A stretch of 33,500 nt of DNA from Symbiodinium natans (GCA_905221605.1 CAJNDS010002077.1:305001-338500), one strand, 5' to 3'. Shown: positions 9,467 to 20,873, numbered from the stretch's first letter. Numbers and translations: made by a program. Notes: generated by a model not told the origin, from the letters alone.

Positions 9467-11282
9467 ACGTTCCCCACCTTTGGCGCGGAATGGTTGGGTT
9501 GAGCTCGGCTCCTCTCCACAGGTCTCCCTCCTACCCCAGGGAATCCTGCAGACTATCCCTGGAGCACCACCCTCCAGATCTTCACATTCCACAGAGTACC
9601 CAGATGAGTAGTTTTGGGGTAGGGGGGCGGGGGGGGTGTTCGAGTAATGAATCCCTGAACCCTCCTAATGGTGTTTTTCTTGAGCGCTTCGGCTTCAGGG
9701 AGAAACAGGCTTCGGCCTATGCGTAGTGGAGCTTGTCGAGACGAGAACCGGGCAACCCCGAACCCTCAACCCCGTGAACTGGCCTTGGTTTTGCTTCAGG
9801 CTCGTGTTTGCGCAACTATGGAGTTTGCTGAACATGGCTCTTAGCCCAAAACCCTACTTGAAGACCCAACTTTAGGTAGGGTCCCCCCTTCGTGTAGATA
9901 CGCCAAGACCGCGCGACGAAGTACTCCATGCCTTAAACTACTTGGTAGACTCCCTCAGCCCATAAACCTCCAATTTCCTTCCGGCCTGGATCTTCGCAAT
10001 AGCCTCAGAAACCCCGCAGGACGTGCAGAGTTGAGGTCTGAATGGACCCCTAAACCCCAAACCCTAGAATATGCTGTTTTTAGGGCTTATGTAGGCTTGC
10101 AGTGACTACGGGCCTCTGGACTCGAGCAAGGTTAACAGCTTAGGTACCCCAACCAATAGCATAAGTTTAGCTGAGGGCTGGTAAGCAGGTAACCCATGTT
10201 AGCTCGGTCCCGAAGCCTCCAGCTAAACCCCTAGGCCGATAACAGGCCCCCAAGACAGCACCCAGCGATCCACCCCCTTGGTCGGGCGGCTTTAGCTTCG
10301 GCTTTTTTTCAGATTTCTGAGGGCTTTCGAGCTTCGGGGTTGGAAGCACTGTGTGCGCTCGAAACCGCCTTTGAAGGCCCACCGAACACCTTGTTACGGC
10401 AGTCCGCCTACAAGCTGCGAACAAAGAGGTCCGCTGAAAATCATCGGCTTGTGTTCGGCCCTTACACGCGCAATGGAAAAACTCAGCAGCAAATCATGAA
10501 GCCACAAAAGTAACTACTTTAGCATCAGACCCTAGAGCATGAAGCCGCTGTGGGGCGGCGTTGCAGGCAACATCGTAAGCCAAGAAACTCTAAACCCTGA
10601 AGCCTGTCAAAAAAAAACACTACGGAGATAAAGTTGATGCCTGCGAAGAAGCACAGCCTCGAACCCCAAAGCCTATGATGCTAGTGTTGTCGGCCTCGGC
10701 AAAAGGACAGGAACAGGCGTGCTCAGCGGAACTTACAACAAGTGATTTGGGGGTGTTCCGGTTCTTCATCCAGGCTCCAAAAGCTGTTCGTCCTTGCACC
10801 CAACACCTCCGACCCAAAACCCCAAACCCTGAGTATCGGATCTGGTACTTCAGAATATTCTCCAACTCCTTGAACCTGCAACCTTCTCCCTAAGTTCGCA
10901 GCCTTCAAGTCCATCACTCAGAGGGTTTGGGTTAGGACTAAACGCATAAGAGCTCGACCCTGCTGCGCCCTAAACCAGCTGGTAAGCAATTTGTGAAAAG
11001 GTACCCTGATAAAGAGTTACGATTCACCCGAAAGACCACAACAGAGCGCCAACCCTAAACCCTAAACCGTTTGAGGAATTCGGAGCAAACGATAGTCCGA
11101 AGAGCAGAGGATAATCCGATCGCCATCGCGCAGAGCGTAGGTCTCGTTGGACCTCTTTGCGGGGCTTTCGGGGTTTGGGAGCCAAGGTGTTGGAGCTTTG
11201 ATGGGGGTTTGGGGTTTGGGTTTCAGAGCCCCACATGCTGCATGGTGCCTCTCACCTCCGAAACCGAAGAACGACACCACGT

Positions 11283-11322
11283 CTCTAAAGTGTAGGTTGA
11301 GGCTCTAAAGTGTAGGTTGAGG
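11283..11322 (+). repeat. Perfect 20-bp tandem duplication
   Basis: CTCTAAAGTGTAGGTTGAGG occurs twice back to back (11283-11302 and 11303-11322) with no mismatch. This suggests a recent slippage or repair event. Confidence 0.95.
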
Positions 11323-11522
11323 ATGCCGAGTCTTTTGGGTGCCCAAAACTGCCACGGCCCTGACACCCTCATATCTTCTGGGCCCTGTTTGGGCTTCTTT
11401 GAGCTTCGGTGACTCTGAAGCCCCCTGCGCCGGGTAAAGCCCTGAAGCCGAAAAGCCCAGACTTCGCTTCAAAGCTTCTGCATCGACGCTCAACCGAACC
11501 TGCGGTGAGAGGCTTCTTGTTG

Positions 11523-11556
11523 TTTTTTTTTTTTTTGGGGGGGGGGGGGGGGGGGG
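11523..11556 (+). repeat. T14-G20 homopolymer junction
   Basis: Fourteen T are followed directly by twenty G. The G run is the longest in the window and could form G-quadruplex structures. It may also be inaccurate in length because such runs are hard to sequence. Confidence 0.9.
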
Positions 11557-12904
11557 CGCAGGGGAGGGCTTGGGGGTTCGCGATTCTTAGCCTAAACCCC
11601 CTCCAGAAACGGCCTAGATCCCCAACTCCTGAAACCTACACGCCCTCAAACCCCCAAAGACCCTAAACCCTAAATGCCCTAAACCCCTATAACACCCTAA
11701 ACGACCCCTGAACCCTAAACCCTGCCGGTCTTGCGGGGCGCAGGCATCACCACCGTGCAGCGCTGTCCACTTCCCACAGCAATGCCATTCCTGCAATGAA
11801 CTCTCTGGGTTTAGGGTCCCACAAGAAAAGTTATAGCCAGGCACAAGCAGAGCTACCCTCCCCCCTCCATGAATCGCTACCCGTATCCAGACCAGCTCCA
11901 CAATTTGCGGGGGGTTCGGGGTTTGGGGAAAAATTGTTTTGATTCGCGGTTCTGGGGTTAGGGCTTAGGGCTTCCAAATCCGAAACCACCGCGCGGCAGG
12001 GCCCATACCCTCGAAGCATGCGCTCCATGTCCAAAATTTGGACCATCATAAGCCCGAATTACATACCTCAACAGGAACTCCGAGTCAGAGAAGTGGGACC
12101 TAAATGACAAGCACGGAGCAAGAAAACTCCACCAAGTCCGCAAAGAAAAGGTATCAACCCTCAACTTTTGCGCCCCTTGAACCCTCAACTTTGCGCCCTA
12201 AGGGCATACCAGTCCAGGGCTGATGGGTTGGCTCAACAAGATGAGAACTTACTGGCCATCTTAGGATGTTTTTTTGGAGGGTTTTGAACCTTAAGGGGCA
12301 GATGAGTTGTCTGGGGCGGGAGGGGGCCGGGCTGAGAGGCCCCTACCCTCAACAGCCAAAACCCCCAAATTCCTCAAACCCCCAAATCTTAGGGTTTAGG
12401 ATTTAGGCTTTGGGATTCGGGTTTGAGGTTTGAGGTTGGGGGTGTGGGGGGGGTCGCTCTCTGAGTTTGGGGCTTGCCCGTGTTGTGGATTTGGAAAGTG
12501 CATGGCACACCTCGGGCTGCGGCATTGGGGCTTTCTAGGGGCTGTACCTTGAACCCTTAAGGCCTTAAAGGTTGTACCCTTGGGTCTCGGGACCCTTTCT
12601 TTAAGACTCCTAAGGGCATGTTAGGAGTGACTTTAGGGGAGGCCTTTAGGGGTTCAACCTTCGTGGTACGAGTCTTGATCCATTGAGGCTTTACAGGAGA
12701 CTGAAGCGCTAAGACCCAAGATGTGTGGAAATCACCGAGGGCGCAGTGGTTGCACAACTTTGACTTAGGATTGTTTCCATAGAAGGCTCTTCAGCCGTAA
12801 CACCAGCAGTGACACGAACAAAGAGCGCACAGTGCGGCCAAGGGGAGGCCCTGAGCCCTAAACCAACTTCACGACAGATGAATCCCTCAGCCCCCAACCT
12901 GATA

Positions 12905-12955
12905 CTAAACCCTAAACCCCAAACCCCAAACCCCAAACCCTAAACCCTAAACCCT
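12905..12955 (-). repeat. CCCTAAA/CCCCAAA array
   Basis: About seven units alternate CCCTAAA with three CCCCAAA variants. Further TTTAGGG-type words in the opposite orientation lie at 13325-13375. Confidence 0.88.
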
Positions 12956-13324
12956 CCGCCCCCTCAACCCACCCAAATGACCGGCGGACTGAGAGGGCCC
13001 ACGCTTTCCCCATGCGCTGGTGTCCATCTCCGTCGACACCGCCTGAAGGGCCCAAAGCTCCTAAATTCACAGCGGAGGCGCTGCTTTTGGCAGCTGGTCC
13101 GGGACGTTATAAGTTTCGAAGGTTCGTGTTTTGGCCCTAAAGAGCTGCGACTCTGTGACAAGAGGGGTAAATCGCGCGACCTGGAAAAACACGAATTCCT
13201 CAAGATGGACCTCCAAAATTGGCAGTTGAGCTAGAGCCCTGCTTGGCGCCCTATGTTTGCACGACAGCTTGCGGGTGGCACTCGTGACGTGCCGTCGCCG
13301 TGGTCTTACACACTTTGAAGTCTA
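12956..13324. other. Non-repeat stretch between two telomere-like arrays
   Basis: About 370 bases are without heptads. Overlapping open frames of about 80 codons exist on both strands (12964-13203 minus, 12977-13234 plus), and neither resembles a known protein. I see no gene I can support. Confidence 0.4.
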
Positions 13325-13375
13325 CCCCAGGGCTTAGGGTTTAGGTTTTAAGATTTAGGGTTTTTAGGGTTTAGG
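13325..13375 (+). repeat. Short TTTAGGG-type array
   Basis: The units are interrupted: GGGCTTAGGGTTTAGG, TTTTAAGATTTAGGG and TTTTTAGGGTTTAGG. This is a decayed G-strand array. Confidence 0.75.
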
Positions 13376-14095
13376 TGCAGTAGAGACCCCAAAAGGGCCC
13401 ATGTTGTCGATCCACACCCAAGGACCCTTCGACAGCCCAGGGGATCGCCTTGTCATCCGCCTTTGCATCGATCACAAAGGCTTGGCGGGAGATGCACTTG
13501 AGAAGCCTCGGGGAACGTGGGGGTTGGGCCAGCAATCCAGGGTCCAAGGGCGGCACCTTGAAGGTTTGGAGGGCTCAGGGTTTTAAAAAGGATTAGAAAT
13601 TGGGGTTTAGGGATGTTTAGGGCCTAGGGTCCCGATTCATACATACCTAAAGCCGCCGTGCTGCAAGCCCCCACTCCCATGGACCAGCCCTCCTGCAAGC
13701 CACTACAAAAGCCCCCGACTAAGAGCCCGAAAACGGTACCCTCAACTCAACCCATAAACTGATGGGATCCTACACTGACATAGCCCTACTCCACAATCAG
13801 CTCCTCAGATAACCCTCGAGCCTTACTTGGGCTGTGTGTTGGGAGGGTTGGCGGGGGCGCGGGTCACCCCAAAGCCCCCCACAACAAAGACCTGAAAGCC
13901 AAAAGGACATCAGGTTGCTCGGCTTTCCGAGGGGGGGGGGGGGGGCGGTCGAGCCTGCTGCTCGCAAGGGTGGCGATTTCGAGCTTAGGCTTCGAAAGCC
14001 CTTTAATCAAGGCTACTCTAGGGACTCTAAAGGTTAGCAAAAAATTGCTCCCACCTGATAAACCTAAGCCCGCGAATCCCGAAACCCCAACTCAA

Positions 14096-14200
14096 TCTAA
14101 ACCCTCAACCCTAAATCCTAAACCCTAAACTCTGACCTAGACCCTATACCTATATCCTATACCCTAAACCCTCTCCCCCACACCCTATACCCTACGCCCT
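14096..14200 (-). repeat. CCCTAAA/CCCTATA variant array
   Basis: CCCTAAA units grade into CCCTATA, CCTATAT and CACCCTATACCCTACG units. A G-strand counterpart (TAGGGTTTCGGGTTTAGGG and TATAGGGTTCAGGG) lies at 14287-14335, so the pair again runs C-strand then G-strand. Confidence 0.8.
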
Positions 14201-14286
14201 GAAGCTTCAATGCTCCAGGCAACTGCTCCCCCAGGATGGGTTGTAACATCTGCTCGTGCTCCACGCGCCCGAACTCAGCAGATCAG

Positions 14287-14335
14287 GGCATAGGGTTTCG
14301 GGTTTAGGGTTTGTATAGGGTTCAGGGTTTGTGGT
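14287..14335 (+). repeat. TTTAGGG/TATAGGG variant array
   Basis: Five or six imperfect G-strand units include a TATAGGG unit that mirrors the CCCTATA variants on the C-strand side 90 bases away. Confidence 0.7.
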
Positions 14336-15449
14336 TTAAAGGGCGCGGGCTTTGAGGTTGGGTGTTTTGCCAATTTCGGCTGTGAGGGGGCTTTGTGGGT
14401 TGGAGGCCTTATTTGGGGGTCCTATCACCCGATCAATGAACCTTCAAGTGGACCTACCTCGTGTGGTCTGTGCTTTCTTCCTGACGCTTGGCAACCAAGT
14501 TAACCCCAACCCTGAACCTAAACCCTAAACCCTCACCAAGTCATATGCGTCACGTACGCCGGATGGCATAGGAAAGCCTTTAGTTGGGAAGGTGTTTATT
14601 TGGGTTGGGGGGGGGACTGTTTCCCAATAAGGACCCAGTCAAACCCCAGACCGAAGACATGGACAGCCCACGTGCAAAGAAGATGACTACCAGGAGTTGC
14701 ATAGAGGAGATTGACCCCGCGCTTGCAACCCAATAGCCAAATGCTGCCAAAGCCCCGACAACTCCCCAGTGCTCAAGAACTCAAAACAACTTTACGCAAC
14801 AAGATCAAGCCCAAAACAGGGGTCACCAAACCCAGACACCCGAAGGAGCACAGAGATCCTCCCCCACCGCAAAGGTCCCCAGCGATCATCTTGCGCAGCT
14901 TGATGGGATGTCCCATGGCCTCAGCCCTGCCGGAGCCAGGCTCTGGCGGCTTGTTTTTGGAGGTTTGGGGGGCGTTCTCGAAGGAGGTCCAGGGTTTTGG
15001 ATGTAGGGGCCAGAATCGCTGAAGCCGAAGTTTGCAGGCTTTCTTGTGCAGTTCCGGCTTTCAATTTCGCCAGTGTGGAGGGATGTCTGGGGCTCTTTGA
15101 AGTGTTGAAGGCTGGTTTGGGGAAAGCTTGTCAACTTTCGGGCTTTGGGTTTAGGAAGAGATCTGTCGGAATCCGACGCTGGAAGAGGAGCGCGCGCCTC
15201 CACCTGATGATGTTGGAGCCGGCGCTTGCGCAGGGCCTGAGCTTGCGGCTCCAGCCCTAGTTGCCCTCGTAGCAGTGCCTACATCCTATATACCTACACC
15301 CCAATTCCCATCGCCTTAAAGTGTCCACTGAAGCTTAAGTGCTTCGGGTGTAATTAGGGGACCTCCTAACCAGCAAATCTACTACAAGGTTTGCAAGATC
15401 CCACTGCTCCACGGCTGGGTCCTCGGAGAAAGGAGAGCTTTGAAGGTCG

Positions 15450-15483
15450 GATCCTGAGTTTCCCGAGATCCTGAGTTTCCCGA
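15450..15483 (+). repeat. Perfect 17-bp tandem duplication
   Basis: GATCCTGAGTTTCCCGA occurs at 15450-15466 and again at 15467-15483, followed by a partial third GATC. No mismatch separates the copies. Confidence 0.93.
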
Positions 15484-17347
15484 GATCGAACCTGAGGAGG
15501 GCAGCAAGCTGAAGAAGCTGAAGCCTCCCTTGGACCCAGAAACCCTTATAAGGGTGTGAACCCCGAAACATGGCTCTTGCTAAAGGGTGCATCCCCTAAA
15601 CCCTGCGGCCCCGACACTTGAGGCCCTAAACCCTAAACCCAAACACTGCTGGCATTCGCACACAGCTCTTCAGAGCTTGTGAGCCTTTCGGGCTCTTTGG
15701 GAGTTCTAGGACTAAGGATCGAAGGAAACTCTAAACCTTAAGCCCTAAACCGAAACCCTAAACCCTATTCACTGGGCCACCAGGCTTGTCATCGGCCCAG
15801 GAGCAGTGAAGGTACCACAGCACCGGCTTCTCGAAGGTCTGCGAAGAAGGGCATTGGGCTCAAGGTGGGCTCAAGGGGGAGAAGGGGCTTCGAGGCACAG
15901 GTAAAACCCTGAACCCTAAACCCGAAATTGCTAGGCGCTTTCTTGGACCTAGGTGTGCAATCCTACATGTCACACAGCGACACAGTGCATGTATCGTTTA
16001 CATTCGAAGTCTAGGGTTTCCATCTAAGCCTCCGTAACCTTGAATCCCTCCTGTGAGCGCGATCCGAGGCTTCGGCATTGGCTTGGCCCTTCTTCGGCCT
16101 CGGAAACGTCGGGGGTTACAAAGGGGGCCCCCTGGGGTTTAGGGATGAGGGTTTGGGGGGGCCCTGGGCTTTCCTTGAACCATGCAAGCCTTGGTCCCCA
16201 GAACCTAGAGTCCTCGAGCTTGATTCCCTAGAACCCTTTAAACCCTAAACCCGAGAGTCCAAAGAAACAAACGCCAAAGTCGAAGACTGGTCTCAGACCC
16301 GCGTTCTCCAATGGAAGTGCTGGTGGCTCTGTGGCTTGCGCGGCTCCTTTTGTGGAAGTTCCGCTGGCTCAGAGTGAGGGGTTGTGGCTTAAGCGATGTA
16401 GGGTTCGGTGTTCAGGGTCGACGACCTATGAAGTACGATTCCAAAGAGGGGAAGCCCGAGCGCCCCACGAAGGTGTCCGGGGGGTGAGCGCCTGCCAGCT
16501 GGAGCAAGCAACACCCCAGATGCTCCACAGAAACCCTGCACCAAACACATTCCATCCGAACAAGTTGTGTTCAAGAACTCACAACCCGACTAAAAAATAG
16601 AACCCTGATCCGGCAGCGACCTGCGCCCTCCTATCGAAATCCTTAAACAAGTTGAAGCCCCACGACGCTAGCCCTATGCCCTGCTGTGACCTCCATCACC
16701 TCGGAGGGTTTCGGCCTACCGCTCTGGGCTTACAGACCTAGCAAAGCTCCGAACCCGGCTCCATTACGGTTTGAGCTCTTTCGATTATACATTTGTTGCT
16801 TCGAGCATCTGGGCCTGAAGATCTTGAGAAGGCGTTTGTGAAACAAACTCAACTGGATCCGGAGCTTCCGGCTCAGGACTAGGGGGTACCAGGCCGGGTC
16901 CTGAAAGACTTCGGACAGACTTTGGGCTCACACGATGTAGGATTTGGGGTCGGGTTTAGTTTAGGGTCTAGGGCTTGGAGTCTAGGGTTTACAGGGCTGA
17001 GGAGTAGGGGTTTGGTGCTTTAGGGGTTTGAGGGGCTTAGGGGACTCCGGCAAAAAGGTTTAGCAAGGAAGGCCTCGGCTGAGTCCTTCTCAGGCAGGTC
17101 GCGCATGCCGCGGAGCCTCAAGTTTTAGATTTCGAGAGTCCGGAGGCTTTTAAGCAGGTTTAAGGCTGAGGGCTTCGGGTTTAGGGCTCAGGGGCTTAGA
17201 GGGCTTAGAGTTCAGGGTTTTGGCGCTTCATGTCTGGGTCGCAGAGCTGAGGGTGGATTAAGGACCCCCTCAAGGTGGTGAGGGTCCCCGGCAGACCCTA
17301 CGTACCCCTCAACCCTGAGCCCTACACCCCAAACCGCAAACAATAAA

Positions 17348-17453
17348 ACCTATAAACCCTCTGAAAAATGCTATAAACCCTATAAAAAGCCTTATAAACC
17401 CTATAAACCCTATAAACCCTGTAAACCCTAAACCCTCAACCCTAAACCCTAAC
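17348..17453 (-). repeat. CCCTATAAA nonamer array grading to CCCTAAA
   Basis: Units of nine bases (CCCTATAAA), repeated about six times with small gaps, pass into CCCTGTAAA and then ordinary CCCTAAA. The nonamer is a TA insertion into the heptad. It suggests that a variant telomere-like unit was itself amplified. Confidence 0.88.
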
Positions 17454-17524
17454 ACGCCAGACTGACCTTAAGCCCCTCGAGCCCACACGGAGAAACCTGG
17501 ACCTTGAGCTCATCTAACCTTCAA

Positions 17525-17632
17525 CCCTTAAGGGTTTAGGGTTTAGGGTTTAGGGTTTAGGGTTTAGGGTTTAGGGTTTAGGGTTTAGGGTTTAGGGTTT
17601 AGGGTTTAGGGTTTAGGGTTCAGGGTTTAGGG
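17525..17632 (+). repeat. (TTTAGGG)n array starting at a palindrome
   Basis: The array begins in the perfect palindrome CCCTTAAGGG (17525-17534) and continues with about fourteen TTTAGGG units, one of them TTCAGGG near the end. Together with the CCCTATAAA/CCCTAAA array ending at 17453 it forms a C-strand/G-strand pair around about 75 bases. Confidence 0.93.
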
Positions 17633-19619
17633 CCTACAAACCCCCGAAAGCACAAGAGGATCAGGGCGCAACAAGCAAGCAGCTTGCAGGGCTGTGGGTC
17701 TACGGCTCTTAGGACTATGGTCGGGTTTAGCGCTAGGGTGTCAGGGTTTCAGGTCTACTTTAGGGTCAAAGCTCAAGGGCGTCGGGTCTATAAACGGAGG
17801 ATTTAGGAGCTGGTTCCTTGGCTGCACTTAGCAGGTTAGCCATAAACTTACTTTTTTGCCGCCTTATTCAGAAACCCAATAAACCCAAAAAGGCTAAGGA
17901 TCTAACGTCACAGTAAAGCACCACAGAGGTTCGGGGACCAGGATTCCGAGTTTCGCGCAGGCGCACCAGCTCGGTGAAGTCTGGGCGGCCCTCCTCTGAT
18001 TGCAGGGCTTCCCAGAACCTGATTTTTTTTGGGGAAAGGTACCTCTTCCCACAGCATAACAAAAAGGGGGGGGACCATAACTTTGGGCGAGCTTGCAGTT
18101 GCGGGGGCCCTGGGATCTAACAGCAAAGGCCTTAAGAGTTAGAACAGGGTTTTTGGTGTTTAGTAGAGTATACTGATAGAGGGACCATAAGGCAATACGA
18201 TGAGTCATTCCTCCGACCCCTATATATGAATCTGCGTGGCTCGTGCGACTCAGGGGTGTCGTGGACGAGTCCTCATCCCGTTGATCCACGCACAGCAGCG
18301 CCAGCTTGCCTCCCCCGTTAGCCCCAAGGGGTCCTAAATTCCGTAGTGGGTTTGGGGTTGGGGTTTATATACCTTTGGATTGGGATGAGGAAGTCCAAGG
18401 GACTGTAGCACTTCTCCAACTTCTCCGATCCCTGACCGGCTTGTGACTACAAGGCTCAAGGCCTCTAGGACTTCCTGCTGCGCATCCTGAGACCCCAAAA
18501 TAGCAGCGGCCAAGGCAGGACTGAAAGGCCAAAACGAGCTGGAGGGCTTGAGGTGGCCCGGCTGATGTTCTGTAAGGGTTCCCCTCGCAAGGGTTCTCAA
18601 GAGAAGGCCAGTAAACACGGCGTGCTCGAGAACCAAGATTCAGAGTCTTCGCGCGTGGGGCGATCGAATCAAATCCTACTCTGAACCCTAAGCCTTGAAC
18701 CTCAGCCTTTCAATCACCATGCCGCGTCGCCGACCTGTCTCGGCAAAGGCCAGGCGCGTCCACTTGGCCTGCCAAATCTGGGTGTAGGGTTGCAGAGTTT
18801 AGAAGAGGGGAGCGAGGCCTACAAACCCAACACCGATTCCACCCCGTAGTGGAAATTATAATGGCCTTAGCAGCAACATGAAACTACTGTGTTTCATACT
18901 CCCACTGGCTAGCAGCTCTCGAAAAAAAAACAGATGCACTTGCTAGGGAGACCTTTCGTGCAGCGTGCTCTGGGTGGAGAGGTGCTGTTGCCATCAGGCA
19001 TGACTCTAATGCGCACGCCGGAAGGACGGTCCAAAAACACCCTGACCTTAAGGAGTCTTCACCTTGAAAAGACCAGTAACCATCTTCTCATGAGGATATC
19101 CTTTTGGTTTATAAGGGAACACAGAACCAAAAAAAAAAAGGAAAGGACACCACTGGGCTACCAAGTCAGAAGGTCTGGCCCGGAATGGCCAGCAGTCTCG
19201 GTGAGGAGATCACGATTTAGGGTCCGGGTGCTGAGTTCCTGGCACTTCTGTCCATGGAGGCGGCGACTTGATCTCAGAGTCCGGTTTAGGGTTTGGGGTT
19301 TCAGGGTTTAGGGCTTAGGGCTTAGGGCTCAGGGCTCAGGGCATAGGGTTTCGCGGGTCTGTGGTCTACTAAGATGGGGGGCGAATGGAAGAAGCCCAAA
19401 CACCCAAAACTCTTAGCTGAACCCCGAGCCTAGGGCTAAGCGTTGTCCTAAACCCAAACCTTCAAAAACAAACGAAAAATCTTCAAAAGCCCTACAGCCG
19501 AAGCCCTTTCGGGTGCATTCGGAATCTGAGTTGGAATCTAGGGGAGGCTTCGGGGAAGGTTGGAGGGCCACGGGGCATTTGCGCACGTACTTTCTCGACG
19601 TCGCCTGGACGTATGTCGT
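17633..19619. other. Gene-poor region upstream of the left gene desert boundary
   Basis: No gene is supported. Overlapping minus-strand open frames at 17868-18289 and 18334-18636, and a plus-strand frame at 18934-19311, show no motif I recognise. Heptad-like words are sparser than further left, apart from the cluster at 19282-19350. Confidence 0.45.
19282..19350 (+). repeat. Variant TTTAGGG cluster
   Basis: About nine units change stepwise: TTTAGGG, TTTGGGG, TTTCAGGG, CTTAGGG (two), CTCAGGG (two) and CATAGGG. The cluster ends about 270 bases downstream of the RCC1-like stop codon. Confidence 0.85.
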
Positions 19620-20873
19620 TCAGAGGTATGTCATCTCCTCATAGTTGTCCTTGGGAGTCAGAAGGCATGAGGGGCCCGCGCCCCACCAAACGACAGTACC
19701 ATCTTTTCGCATCGCAGCAAACGTATGGAAGGAGCCAACCAGGTCCTGCACGTCGACAAGTTGGTTCTCTATCTTCTTCGTGCTTGCACGTTTACCCCAC
19801 GTCACCACACGTCCGTTGTCGAGAAGCGCTGCAAAGGCATACCGAGAAGAAACCACCTTCTTCACATGGCGCAGTGCACGCTGAGCCTTGCGGCTATCTC
19901 CGCCCCGCACTGCGTCACCCCACGTTACAACACGCCCATCAGCGCACAAAGCAGCAAAAGCTTGACTGGTACCGGTAATGCTTTCTACTGGTCCCCGCAG
20001 CTTTAACGCCTTCCGCGCCATTTGACTGCAACCCCCCTCACGCGGGGAACCCCATGTCACCACGCTTCCATCTGCCCGAATTGCTGCAAATGCACCACTG
20101 GTGGACCCCAAGCCGATAACGTTCGAGAGCTCTTTTTGGACTTCTCGGCTATCACCGCCCCTGCGTGGGTCGCCCCAGGACGCAACTGAGCCATCACCAG
20201 AGATGGCTGCAAAAGCGCTACTTGTCGCCGCAATAGTGTGCACATCCTTCAGCTGTTGCACAAGTTCTTGGTAGTCAGGTTCAGCCCAAGAGCCCCTGCT
20301 GTAAGCTCTCCAAGTTGCGACCGTGCCATTCGCACGCAAGGCCGCAAAAGAGTCCAGAGAGCCTGTGATGTGTTTCACATCGTTCAGCTCAGGAGCCGCC
20401 TCTTTCCACGCCACTTCTCCTGCCTCCTTGCATTCGCCCCAAGCTATGACTGTTCCATTCGACAGCAACGCAGCAAAGGTGCCCTCCACGATCGCTACGT
20501 CGCGAACGTTCCGGAGGCTATGCTCGATGCCATGGGGGTCTTTCCTCGTGTCATCCATGCCCCAGCAAACGATGCGGCCGTCATTCCGAATTGCAGCAAA
20601 AGCACCTTCGCTTGAAACTATATGATGAACGTCCACCAGCTGATTCTGAACCCTGCTGCTGTCGGCACCGCGGTATGGCCATTGGTAGCCCCAGGTCCTG
20701 ACAGAACCATCAGACCGGATTAGAGCGATAGCATCCGAACGACGATTCGAGTGGAGGCGCGCGACGGCAAAAGCTTTGGACCAGACACAAACCGCACAGG
20801 TGAGCAAGCTGAGCCGGATGAGCACGCTTGTCTGGGAACGACGTGAGAAGCTGGCACAAAGCACAGCAGCCAT
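19620..20873 (-). CDS. Secreted or membrane-anchored RCC1-like repeat protein
   Basis: The reading encodes 417 residues from the ATG at 20873. The same frame is open up to an ATG at 21071. I prefer the inner start because the extra part is partly encoded by telomere-like DNA (NALNPNPRKR), and because the inner start places a hydrophobic segment (LIRLSLLTCAVCVW) near the N-terminus like a signal peptide. Nine repeats of about 42 residues follow, each with a core such as AFAAIRADGSVVTWG or AFAALLDNGRVVTWG. The fourth ends WR instead of WG. Linkers carry GGDSR.-Q..L.-V, the style of the very abundant dinoflagellate RCC1-like proteins. RCC1 repeats build a beta-propeller; classical RCC1 has seven, so nine is not a canonical RCC1. 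Partner and role are unknown, and guanine-exchange activity should not be assumed. No intron is needed. Confidence 0.8.
   Translation of the reverse strand: MAAVLCASFSRRSQTSVLIRLSLLTCAVCVWSKAFAVARLHSNRRSDAIALIRSDGSVRTWGYQWPYRGADSSRVQNQLVDVHHIVSSEGAFAAIRNDGRIVCWGMDDTRKDPHGIEHSLRNVRDVAIVEGTFAALLSNGTVIAWGECKEAGEVAWKEAAPELNDVKHITGSLDSFAALRANGTVATWRAYSRGSWAEPDYQELVQQLKDVHTIAATSSAFAAISGDGSVASWGDPRRGGDSREVQKELSNVIGLGSTSGAFAAIRADGSVVTWGSPREGGCSQMARKALKLRGPVESITGTSQAFAALCADGRVVTWGDAVRGGDSRKAQRALRHVKKVVSSRYAFAALLDNGRVVTWGKRASTKKIENQLVDVQDLVGSFHTFAAMRKDGTVVWWGAGPSCLLTPKDNYEEMTYL

Larger units (their letters stand above)
9467..12904. other. Gene-poor region with dispersed telomere-like words
   Basis: No gene is supported. 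Diverged heptads occur throughout, such as TTTGGGG clusters near 11200 and CCCTAAA runs near 11660-11730. Short open frames on both strands overlap one another and have Pro/Arg/Gly-rich composition expected from such DNA. Confidence 0.5.
13376..17347. other. Gene-poor region with dispersed telomere-like words
   Basis: No gene is supported. CCCTAAA-like runs occur at 14510-14535, 15605-15640, 15725-15770 and 15905-15930, and G-strand variants at 16940-17000 and 17165-17225. A G15 run lies at 13931-13945. A 35-codon open stretch ending in a TAG at about 16880, containing ASGPEDLEKAFVKQTQLDPE, looks coding but is too short to call. Confidence 0.5.
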
